Of a stretch of DNA of 12,662 bases, positions 7,133 through 12,662 are shown in pieces. The translations under genes were made by a program, and so were the position numbers. Each line of letters begins with the position of its first letter. Within the stretch, counting starts at the first letter, position 1. Location: assembly GCA_964352225.1 (NCBI GenBank), contig CAYGRM010000188.1, positions 1 through 12,662 of the forward strand. Reading direction: 5' to 3'. This stretch comes from CAJQQY01 sp964352225 (lineage in GTDB: Bacteria > Bacteroidota > Bacteroidia > Chitinophagales > Saprospiraceae). The notes under the pieces were generated by a model. It worked only from the letters and a program-made list of their open reading frames with translations, searched no databases and was not told where the DNA came from.

Positions 7133-7558
7133 ATGGATAATAGTAAAATTGTAAAAAAATATTCGAACGGAGAAGTTACCGTAGTGTGGGAACCAAGTAA
7201 ATGCATTCATGCAGGTAATTGTGTTCGAGGATTACCCGAAGTATTTAATGCTAAGGCTAAACCTTGGATCAATATCGAAGGAGCTGATACTCAATCAATT
7301 ATCAGTCAAGTGAATGATTGTCCTTCCGGTGCTTTGTCTATTTTAGAAAAGGAAGTAGCAAAGCCAGATTCCCAATCTAATACCCAGGTTGAATTGATGA
7401 AAAATGGACCGTTGGTGATCGATGGAGAAATTAAATTGACCCAAGCTGATGGAAGTGAAATTTTGAAAAATAAGAAAACTGCTTTCTGTCGATGTGGAGC
7501 TTCTTCCAGAAAACCATATTGCGATGGATCACACACCAAAGCAGGATTTATAGGATAA
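7133..7558 (+). CDS. Fe-S protein: Fer4_19 (YjdI-like) domain joined to a CDGSH domain
   Basis: I start at 7133 (MDNSKIVKKY), where an A-rich leader AACGCTAAAA precedes the ATG. The in-frame ATG at 7097 would add 12 atypical residues. The 141-residue product has two cluster modules. Residues 5-72 are YjdI/Fer4_19-like: C24, C30 and C63, the last in NDCPSGALSI. Residues 117-138 are a CDGSH motif that fits C-x-C-x8-C-x3-H exactly: C119, C121, C130 and H134, which usually bind a 2Fe-2S cluster. The central strands (KNGPLVIDGEIKL, 90-102) belong to the CDGSH fold. Such fusions are known in bacteria, but their function is not settled; electron transfer or cluster sensing is likely. It probably shares a transcript with the adenosyltransferase 57 bases downstream. 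Confidence 0.9.
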   Translation: MDNSKIVKKYSNGEVTVVWEPSKCIHAGNCVRGLPEVFNAKAKPWINIEGADTQSIISQVNDCPSGALSILEKEVAKPDSQSNTQVELMKNGPLVIDGEIKLTQADGSEILKNKKTAFCRCGASSRKPYCDGSHTKAGFIG

Positions 7559-7615
7559 AAAAATTAGTTTTTAAACAACTTCATTTAGCAAAAGTCAAAT
7601 AAATTAAGATAAAAA

Positions 7616-8167
7616 ATGGCATTTAAAATTTATACAAAAACAGGTGACGCAGGCGAAACAGGTTTGTTTGGTGGAAAACGATTACCCAAGAGTCACCTTC
7701 GAATAGAGAGTTATGGAACGGTTGATGAGCTCAATTCATGGATTGGACTTATTCGAGATTTGACAGAGTATCCAAAGACCGAAGGTGTTTTGGAAAATGT
7801 ACAGAATCGATTATTTGAAATTGGTTCCAATTTAGCAACGGATCCCTCAAAAAAAATGGATGTACCTGAGGTAAAGCAATCAGCTATTGCCCTATTGGAA
7901 CAAGAAATTGATAGCATGGAAGGGGAGTTATCTCCTTTAAAAACATTTATTTTACCAGGTGGTCACCCGATCGTTTCACAAATTCATATTGCGAGATGTG
8001 TTTGTCGAAGAGCCGAAAGGGGAGTGGTCGGACTAGCTATTATTGATGAAGTACCTGAAATATTAATTCAATATCTCAATAGATTATCAGATTATTTATT
8101 TGTTCTTTCTCGCTGGGTAGGAATGAAATTAGACGCAAAAGAACTTCCTTGGATACCAGAGAAATAA
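7616..8167 (+). CDS. PduO-type cob(I)alamin adenosyltransferase
   Basis: The 183-residue enzyme transfers the 5'-deoxyadenosyl group of ATP to cob(I)alamin, making adenosylcobalamin in the cytoplasm. The motifs in order are TKTGDAGETGLFGG (7-20), the ATP phosphate loop; RIESYGTVDELNS (29-41); HIARCVCRRAER (124-135), which holds the key Arg/Glu pair; and YLNRLSDYLFVL (153-164), the last conserved helix. Length and motif order match the PduO/MMAB group and not CobA (BtuR). No B12-dependent enzyme is in the window, so the client (for example methylmalonyl-CoA mutase or ribonucleotide reductase) is elsewhere. It follows the Fe-S gene by 57 bases with no terminator between them, and ends at the bidirectional hairpin 8176-8226. 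Confidence 0.95.
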   Translation: MAFKIYTKTGDAGETGLFGGKRLPKSHLRIESYGTVDELNSWIGLIRDLTEYPKTEGVLENVQNRLFEIGSNLATDPSKKMDVPEVKQSAIALLEQEIDSMEGELSPLKTFILPGGHPIVSQIHIARCVCRRAERGVVGLAIIDEVPEILIQYLNRLSDYLFVLSRWVGMKLDAKELPWIPEK

Positions 8168-8175
8168 TGGGTAAA

Positions 8176-8226
8176 GGTGAACGATTAATTTTAGTTTGTA
8201 ATTCACTCTAGTATTAATCGTTCACC
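8176..8226. terminator. Bidirectional hairpin between adenosyltransferase and P450 genes
   Basis: GGTGAACGATTAAT (8176-8189) and ATTAATCGTTCACC (8213-8226) are a perfect 14-base inverted repeat with a 23-base loop. It lies in the 67 bases between the two convergent stops. It has no clear T-tract on either side, so termination strength is uncertain. Confidence 0.7.
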
Positions 8227-8234
8227 AATCAATA

Positions 8235-9593
8235 TTATTTTCCCCGTTTTTTTATCTTCATTTTGATACCATATTTGGGTTGGAGTGTAACATAAGGCAT
8301 GGCTTCTATTATTTGGTTTTTGGCCAATTCAAAATTATATCTTTTTAATAATTCTAAAATAACCATTTGCATTTCCATCATGGCAAAATTATTTCCAATG
8401 CAAAGCCTTGGACCACCACCAAAAGGCATGTAGGCAAATGAAGGTTTTTCCTTCATATTTTCTTTTTCAAATCTTTCCGGTTTAAATTTTTCAGGTTCGT
8501 TCCAGTATTTTTTGGAGTGATGCAAACCATAAATGTAAATAGCAAACATTCGATCTTTTGGAATGTGATATTCTTTGATGTCATCTGGTGTATTAGCTAA
8601 TCTATCAGTAATCCAAGCAGGTGGATAAATTCGCATGGTTTCCTGAATTACTTGAGTTGTATATTTTAATTTCGGAAAATCAGAAAATTCAACTTTTCGA
8701 TCTCCCACAACTTCCTGATATTCTGCTCGAATTTTTTCAGTTGCTTCAGGATTTTTACATAATAAATAAAACGCCCAAGCAAGTGCGTTCGCTGACGTTT
8801 CATGACCTGCTACGAAGAGAATCAAGGACTCATCGAGTAATTGTTGGTCGGTCATTCCTTCACCATTATCTTCGTAACGAGCTGCCAAAAGCATGTCCAA
8901 AAGATCATCATGAGATTTTCCACTAGCTCGCCTTTCTTGAATAATTCTCAAAATGATGGCTCTTGATTCTTGAGAAATTTTGAATTGACGTTTTGATTTT
9001 CCACTTAAATAAAACCAAGGGATAAGATATGGTTGTCGAAGTCTTTGGACTATATATTCTTGGATCTCTTGGATGTTGTTAGCAAGGGTAATCAATTCTT
9101 GATCACTTACACTTGTAGTGAAAAGAGATTTGGCTACGACTTGAAAAGCCATCTTTGTCATTTCTATAGAAAGGTCGAATGGTTGGTTTTTGGCAGCTAA
9201 TTTATCCAAACCCTTCCAAGACTCCTGCACTACTTTTAACATAACATCAGAGAGTCCAGCTAATTTTGTTCGATGAAAACCAGGTTGAATTAATCTTCGT
9301 TGTCGCAACCAATAACTACCATCACTAGTCAATAATCCTTGACCGGCAAATTGTGCAATCATCTTAGTTTGAATTTCAGATTTGCGGTAATTACGATTAT
9401 TTTTCTGCATCACATGTTGGACGATTTCTGGGTCAGTTGTGAAGATAGCTTTGGTAAATCCACCCATGTACATTTCGAATATTTCTCCTTTATCTGCGAC
9501 AAATTCATTCAGCACAGGAAGTGGATTTTTTACAAATCTAAAAGCATTTGCTAAGGTGGTAAGTCTAGGAATGAGTGGGATTTTTTTACTCAT
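8235..9593 (-). CDS. Cytochrome P450 monooxygenase
   Basis: The 452-residue protein is a complete soluble-type P450, resembling CYP4/CYP102-like bacterial enzymes. WLRQRR (95-100) is the C-helix heme-propionate contact. AGHETSA (262-268) is the I-helix oxygen-activation motif, with E265 and T266. ETMR (318-321) is the K-helix ExxR. PERF (372-375) completes the ERR triad. FGGGPRLCIG (391-400) carries the heme-thiolate Cys398. No N-terminal membrane anchor and no fused reductase are present, so it needs separate redox partners, and none is obvious nearby. The substrate cannot be read from the sequence; fatty acids, terpenoids or carotenoids are possible. The start MSKKIPLIPR is preceded by ATACTT. 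It faces the adenosyltransferase convergently and the MORN gene divergently. Confidence 0.95.
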   Translation of the reverse strand: MSKKIPLIPRLTTLANAFRFVKNPLPVLNEFVADKGEIFEMYMGGFTKAIFTTDPEIVQHVMQKNNRNYRKSEIQTKMIAQFAGQGLLTSDGSYWLRQRRLIQPGFHRTKLAGLSDVMLKVVQESWKGLDKLAAKNQPFDLSIEMTKMAFQVVAKSLFTTSVSDQELITLANNIQEIQEYIVQRLRQPYLIPWFYLSGKSKRQFKISQESRAIILRIIQERRASGKSHDDLLDMLLAARYEDNGEGMTDQQLLDESLILFVAGHETSANALAWAFYLLCKNPEATEKIRAEYQEVVGDRKVEFSDFPKLKYTTQVIQETMRIYPPAWITDRLANTPDDIKEYHIPKDRMFAIYIYGLHHSKKYWNEPEKFKPERFEKENMKEKPSFAYMPFGGGPRLCIGNNFAMMEMQMVILELLKRYNFELAKNQIIEAMPYVTLQPKYGIKMKIKKRGK

Positions 9594-9660
9594 AAGTATT
9601 TGATTTTCAGTCGATTAAGTTGAGTGCTGGTGGAAAAACATTAGTTTTTTAATCATATTT

Positions 9661-9685
9661 CAAATTTAATGATTATTGTTGTCAA
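9661..9685 (-). promoter_or_regulatory. Candidate P450 promoter
   Basis: On the minus strand TAAATTTG (9661-9668) fits TAnnTTTG fully, with TTG at 9683-9685 upstream. The spacer is only 14 bases, shorter than the usual 17-23, which lowers confidence. The leader to the P450 ATG would be about 60 bases. A seven-base dyad brackets the -7 element. Confidence 0.3.
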
Positions 9686-9923
9686 AAATGATAGAGAGAT
9701 GAAAGAATTCTAAAATGGATTAGTTCTGAATAAAATATGGTCTAAAAATTCAATGTAAAAATAACTACAGTCACACCTATGCTTTCTTTCCAAAAAAAAT
9801 CATTAGTATATAATTTTCTTTTATTAAAAAAAGGTTAAAAATGAAGACTTGGTATAAATCTTGTTTTTCCCAAAGTCATGTTGTTTTAGTTTTTTAGCCC
9901 CAATAAAAACTTCAACTTTTTCG

Positions 9924-9956
9924 TTTGGAAAAATAATCCCTTCTTCTTTTTCCAAA
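9924..9956. other. Inverted repeat in the MORN gene leader
   Basis: TTTGGAAAAA (9924-9933) and TTTTTCCAAA (9947-9956) are perfect inverted copies, 13 bases apart, 60-93 bases before the MORN start. If the promoter at 9861-9894 is real, this hairpin is in the mRNA leader; otherwise it could be a protein-binding dyad. Confidence 0.4.
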
Positions 9957-10016
9957 AAAAAATCCCCACCTAACTATAAAAATCCTAACACATAATTTAC
10001 TATCTAATACTTCAAA

Positions 10017-11012
10017 ATGGAAAATACTAATAACCTTTTTTTACTATTTGCCGTCTGCTTAATTTCAACCTATTCGGTTCAAGGATCTAGCAACCTTGTA
10101 GATTCACCGACCATAGCTTTGTCAGAAATTTCAAATTTGGTTGTTCCTTGTAGTAAGAGAACCAAATATTGTAAAGGAAAGGTAAAGTTTAAAGATGGAA
10201 GTTCTTATCAAGGAGAGTTTAGATATGGTGAACCACATGGAACAGGTATTTATCATTGGTCTGATGGAGAAACTTACGAAGGAGAGTTTGTGAATGGCTT
10301 AAGACATGGAAGAGGTAAGCACGTTTTTAATAATAATGATGAGTATGAAGGGGAATGGGAATTTGGAATGATGCATGGAGAAGGTATTTACTATTGGGAG
10401 AATGGAGGGCAGTACAAAGGGGAGTTTGTTGAAGGGCTGATGCAGGGAAAAGGAAGAATTATGTTACCAGATGGTGAGATCTATGAGGGAGAATGGAAAA
10501 ATGGATTAGCCGATGGAAAAGGAACATATACTCGATTAGATGGTAGTAAGTATAAAGGAAAAAGTAAAAAAGGGGAACGACATGGTTCTGGAAGAATTGT
10601 GTGGAAAACTGGGGATTATTTTATCGGAAAATGGAAACATGGAAAGATCAACAAAACGGGAACTTTCCACTATAATAATGGAGATCAATTTACAAGTATC
10701 TGGGATGAAGGTGAAATGACAGGAAAGGCAACGTATAAATTTCGAGATGGAAAAGAAGTGGAAGGAGACTTAAAAGAAGTAGAGAGACAAGTGAAAGGAA
10801 ATGAGGAGAGAATGGAAGAGATTATGCCTAATCTTGGATTAACTTGGTATGCCATAGCACTAGAATACAAAGCGGCAAAAAGGTATGATTTGGCAATGGA
10901 AAATTTGAAATTATCGCAAAAATATATTCCAGCTTCTTCGGATTTGAATAAGTTAGTACATCAAGAAATCGAAATCATCCAGAAAAAATTAGACGAAATT
11001 GAAGGTCTATAA
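10017..11012 (+). CDS. Probably exported protein with nine MORN repeats
   Basis: The product is 331 residues. Residues 7-23 are hydrophobic and end in VQG-SSN, a plausible signal peptide, though the preceding MENTNN carries no positive charge, which is unusual. Nine MORN units follow with an exact period of 23 residues: the aromatic (or V) of the Y-x-G-E-[FW] phrase falls at 64, 87, 110, 133, 156, 179, 202, 225 and 248, the last three decayed. Typical units read YEGEFVNGLRHGRG. After a charged linker (251-268), residues 276-305 look like one TPR-type helix pair (WYAIALEYKAAKRYDLAMENLKLSQKY). MORN repeats form an extended beta structure used for protein or lipid contacts; in bacteria their roles are mostly unknown. 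It is monocistronic, with a strong terminator at 11071-11102. Two Cys (45, 52) just before the repeats could form a disulphide. Confidence 0.88.
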   Translation: MENTNNLFLLFAVCLISTYSVQGSSNLVDSPTIALSEISNLVVPCSKRTKYCKGKVKFKDGSSYQGEFRYGEPHGTGIYHWSDGETYEGEFVNGLRHGRGKHVFNNNDEYEGEWEFGMMHGEGIYYWENGGQYKGEFVEGLMQGKGRIMLPDGEIYEGEWKNGLADGKGTYTRLDGSKYKGKSKKGERHGSGRIVWKTGDYFIGKWKHGKINKTGTFHYNNGDQFTSIWDEGEMTGKATYKFRDGKEVEGDLKEVERQVKGNEERMEEIMPNLGLTWYAIALEYKAAKRYDLAMENLKLSQKYIPASSDLNKLVHQEIEIIQKKLDEIEGL

Positions 11013-11070
11013 ATCAATAACTAGCATTACAAAAACTTAATAAACATCCATCCAAAAACCGAATTTTAAA

Positions 11071-11102
11071 AACTGTGCAGATTTTCTGTGCAGTTTTTTT
11101 TT
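11071..11102 (+). terminator. Intrinsic terminator after the MORN gene
   Basis: AACTGTGCAGA (11071-11081) pairs with TCTGTGCAGTT (11085-11095) using two G-T pairs around a TTT loop. A run of nine T follows (11094-11102), and four A upstream can extend the stem. Confidence 0.9.
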
Positions 11103-11242
11103 GCCAAAAACTAGGCAAGGTTTTTAAGCAGTAATAAGTGTAAAAGTTAAAGTCTTTATAAAATAGCGACTGTCTTAATCAAGTTGAGCTTTCTATTGTT
11201 GTAGATACAATAAATTATTTCGAATTCTAAAAAGTTAATTCC

Positions 11243-11899
11243 ATGATTAAAAAAAGATTTCTTTTCCTTTTTCTCGTTGTTGCATTTTTTATTCCTAGAT
11301 CTTTTTTGTCATTGGTTTTATCTCATCATCAAGATGAGGTATCTTTTGTTTCGAATTTAGAAAATAATAAAATTTTTGTAGAGGATTATAAGGCTCAATG
11401 CCTGAAAGCTCTTTCTTTTTATCCAGAGTTGAAAAATGTGAATATTGAATTTCGAGAAGCTGATATTGGAACAACTTTGGCTGCTCGACCGATTCTCACT
11501 AGTTTTTTTAATACTGATTATGAAAGAAAATATGAGGTGATATTTAATAATGCTAATGATTGCGAAGTTCTATTTTCTGAATTACCAGAGGAAGGTCAGG
11601 TTGGAATTTTGGGACATGAATTAGCTCATATTTTAGATTATGAGACTAAAAGTTTTGGTCAGTTATTAGTAACTGGTTGTTTTTACATTAATGCTCACAG
11701 TATTCGAAATTATGAACGAGGAATTGACCGCGTGACGGTAGAGAGAGGATTAGGAAAAAAATTGTATGATGCTTATCATTACATTTTAGAGGAATCTCAA
11801 GCTTCTTCAAAATATAAAAATTTTAAGAAATTCACCTATTTAGAACCACAGGAAATTTTAGAACATGTTAGAGAATCTAGAGTAAAAGTTGGTTTCTAA
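11243..11899 (+). CDS. Membrane-anchored HExxH zincin-like protein, family unknown
   Basis: The product is 218 residues. A basic start (MIKKR) followed by a hydrophobic stretch (6-27) is a signal anchor or signal peptide, placing the rest outside the cytoplasm. GHELAHILDYE (124-134) is a zinc-protease helix with ligands H125 and H129 and catalytic E126. About 30 residues on, NYERGIDRVTVERGLG (156-171) gives E158-x3-D162, resembling the third-ligand E-x-x-x-D of M48-type gluzincins. No membrane segments around the catalytic helix and no other known domain are seen, so I do not assign a peptidase family. Substrates are unknown; a periplasmic or surface-facing protease is the simplest reading. 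It ends just before a bidirectional terminator shared with the sigma-factor gene. A cluster of Asn, Asp and Glu near 101-117 precedes the motif. Confidence 0.8.
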   Translation: MIKKRFLFLFLVVAFFIPRSFLSLVLSHHQDEVSFVSNLENNKIFVEDYKAQCLKALSFYPELKNVNIEFREADIGTTLAARPILTSFFNTDYERKYEVIFNNANDCEVLFSELPEEGQVGILGHELAHILDYETKSFGQLLVTGCFYINAHSIRNYERGIDRVTVERGLGKKLYDAYHYILEESQASSKYKNFKKFTYLEPQEILEHVRESRVKVGF

Positions 11900-11923
11900 A
11901 GTTATAAACAAAAAGGATTAAAA

Positions 11924-11965
11924 AAAAAGTGCGTCATGGAAATCAAATTCCATAACGCACTTTTT
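11924..11965. terminator. Bidirectional terminator between zincin and sigma genes
   Basis: Eighteen-base arms (11924-11941 and 11948-11965) pair with a single mismatch around the loop ATCAAA. The core GTGCGT/ACGCAC is GC-rich for this genome. Five or more A on one side and five T on the other give U-tracts in both directions, fitting the convergent genes. Confidence 0.93.
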
Positions 11966-11987
11966 AACCTTAAAACCCTTTATTTAA

Positions 11988-12512
11988 TTATTTGTAAGCA
12001 AACTTTTGCTTGTATTTTTTTTCTATCTGATGTTTCAATTCTTTTCTAGCGAAGAAAATTTTACTCTTTACTGTACCGATTGGTAAGTCGAATTTCTCAG
12101 CAATTTCTTGGTATTTATAACCTTCATAGTGCATTAAAAATGGAACTCTAAGACCTTCGTCCAAATTGCCAATAATCTCTGTCAACTCATCCATCATAAT
12201 ATTACTATCTCCTTCATTAGCAATTACATTTTTCCCAGAATTAATGTAATAATTGTTATCTGTTGAATCCATGATAACATTTGCTCTTACCTTTTTTCTA
12301 TAATCGTTGATAAAAAGGTTTTTCATAATGGTAAAAACCCACGCTTTGAAGTTAGTACCTGTCTGAAACTTATTTTTGTAGGTCAAAGCTCTAAAAGTAG
12401 TCTCCTGATATAAATCTTTTGCTCTCTCTTTATCCTGTGTTAATTTGTAAGCAAAAGCATTTAACATTTGAGAAAGTTGTTGGTATTTAGATTGAAATTC
12501 AGCGGTAGTCAT
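11988..12512 (-). CDS. ECF-type RNA polymerase sigma factor
   Basis: The 174-residue protein has the two domains of an ECF (group 4) sigma factor and no region 1 or 3. Region 2 covers about 9-75: AKDLYQETTFRAL (31-43) is the core-binding 2.2 helix, and FKAWVFTIMKNLFINDYRK (55-73) holds the -10 recognition and melting part. Region 4 (108-162) contains the helix-turn-helix YQEIAEKFDLPIGTVKSKI (134-152) for the -35. The linker (78-107) is rich in Asn and Asp. The start MTTAEFQ has an A-rich leader. No anti-sigma gene is next to it: the downstream gene is convergent, and upstream only 150 bases are visible. Its promoter (12555-12584) carries a striking dyad, so control by a repressor or activator is possible. 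What it controls is unknown. Confidence 0.95.
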   Translation of the reverse strand: MTTAEFQSKYQQLSQMLNAFAYKLTQDKERAKDLYQETTFRALTYKNKFQTGTNFKAWVFTIMKNLFINDYRKKVRANVIMDSTDNNYYINSGKNVIANEGDSNIMMDELTEIIGNLDEGLRVPFLMHYEGYKYQEIAEKFDLPIGTVKSKIFFARKELKHQIEKKYKQKFAYK

Positions 12513-12554
12513 TTCTTTATGGATTTTAATTTTAATAATTTTTTTCTTGCATTA

Positions 12555-12584
12555 TAAAGGTATAGTTTTGTTTAACAAAAACAA
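12555..12584 (-). promoter_or_regulatory. Bacteroidota-type promoter of the sigma-factor gene
   Basis: On the minus strand TTG (12582-12584) is followed by 19 bases and TACCTTTA (12555-12562), which matches TAnnTTTG at all but the last position. The spacing is ideal for the Bacteroidota housekeeping sigma. Transcription would begin near 12547, giving a leader of about 35 bases to the ATG at 12512. Confidence 0.6.
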
Positions 12585-12602
12585 AATAAAAGTTAAACAA
12601 AA
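12566..12602. promoter_or_regulatory. 11-base perfect dyad overlapping the sigma promoter (possible operator)
   Basis: TTTTGTTTAAC (12566-12576) and GTTAAACAAAA (12592-12602) are exact inverted copies, 15 bases apart (26 bases centre to centre). One arm lies in the promoter spacer and the other just upstream of the -33 element, with that element between them. This position suits a dimeric regulator, but no regulator gene is in view. Confidence 0.45.
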
Positions 12603-12662
12603 TGAAAAATAAATTTTTTTATTTTTACTAGTATTAAGTTTTATTGTCATAAAGCATTGATA

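Larger units (their letters stand above)
9594..10016. other. Divergent regulatory region between P450 and MORN genes
   Basis: These 423 AT-rich bases hold no convincing gene. On the P450 side is TAAATTTG (minus strand, 9661-9668), flanked by a dyad TAATCAT (9650-9656) and ATGATTA (9669-9675). On the MORN side are a weak promoter candidate (TTG 9861-9863, then TAGTTTTT 9887-9894, spacer 23) and a perfect 10-base inverted repeat at 9924-9956. The rest shows only A and T runs. Confidence 0.55.

Noticed and set aside
8621..9554. Plus-strand frames of 101 and 71 codons inside the P450 gene
   Set aside because: They are antisense shadows; the P450 carries every expected motif on the other strand.
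11099..11116. TTGCC...GGCAA stem after the MORN terminator
   Set aside because: The stem has only five pairs and sits behind a strong terminator, so it adds nothing.
1..12662. A hidden defence system, mobile element, CRISPR array, tRNA or rRNA
   Set aside because: I looked for transposase or nuclease motifs, spaced direct repeats and tRNA-like cloverleafs and saw none; the gene content is housekeeping plus envelope proteins.

Overview
The window reads as ordinary chromosome from an AT-rich member of the Bacteroidota. Three observations point there. A secreted protein ends in a type IX secretion (T9SS) C-terminal sorting domain. Start codons are preceded by A-rich leaders with no Shine-Dalgarno motif. 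At least one good promoter of the Bacteroidota type (TTG, about 19-21 bases, TAnnTTTG-like) lies upstream of an ECF sigma gene. I cannot fix the family; a Saprospiria- or Cytophagia-like bacterium would fit, but that is a guess.

Layout. 1-1152 (minus, cut by the window edge): a membrane M50-type zinc peptidase fused to TPR repeats. 1397-3643 (plus): a secreted FG-GAP/VCBS beta-propeller with a T9SS tail. 3733-4383 (minus): YggS, a PLP-homeostasis protein. 4556-4762 (plus): a 68-residue single-pass membrane protein of unknown role. 4814-5458 (minus): a deoxynucleoside kinase. 5833-6951 (plus): gatC and a MacB/LolD-type ABC ATPase. 7133-8167 (plus): an Fe-S protein joining a Fer4_19 (YjdI-like) domain to a CDGSH domain, then a PduO-type corrinoid adenosyltransferase. 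8235-9593 (minus): a cytochrome P450. 10017-11012 (plus): a probably exported protein with nine MORN repeats of exactly 23 residues. 11243-11899 (plus): a membrane-anchored HELAH zincin. 11988-12512 (minus): an ECF sigma factor.

Transcription. Genes often face each other, and each of the four convergent junctions I could examine carries a strong inverted repeat (3645-3730, 4755-4791, 8176-8226, 11924-11965) that can serve as a bidirectional terminator. Two further one-way terminators follow the ABC ATPase and the MORN gene. The two longest gene-free stretches (5459-5832 and 9594-10016) are divergent promoter regions.

How the genes relate. Most are unlinked housekeeping functions (tRNA-dependent amidation, PLP homeostasis, dNTP salvage, cobalamin activation, lipoprotein or peptide export) mixed with envelope or secreted proteins of unknown substrate. 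I see no mobile element, CRISPR array, tRNA, rRNA or recognisable defence island. The items most worth following are the peptidase-TPR fusion, the orphan HELAH zincin, the exported MORN protein and the 11-bp dyad over the sigma-factor promoter.
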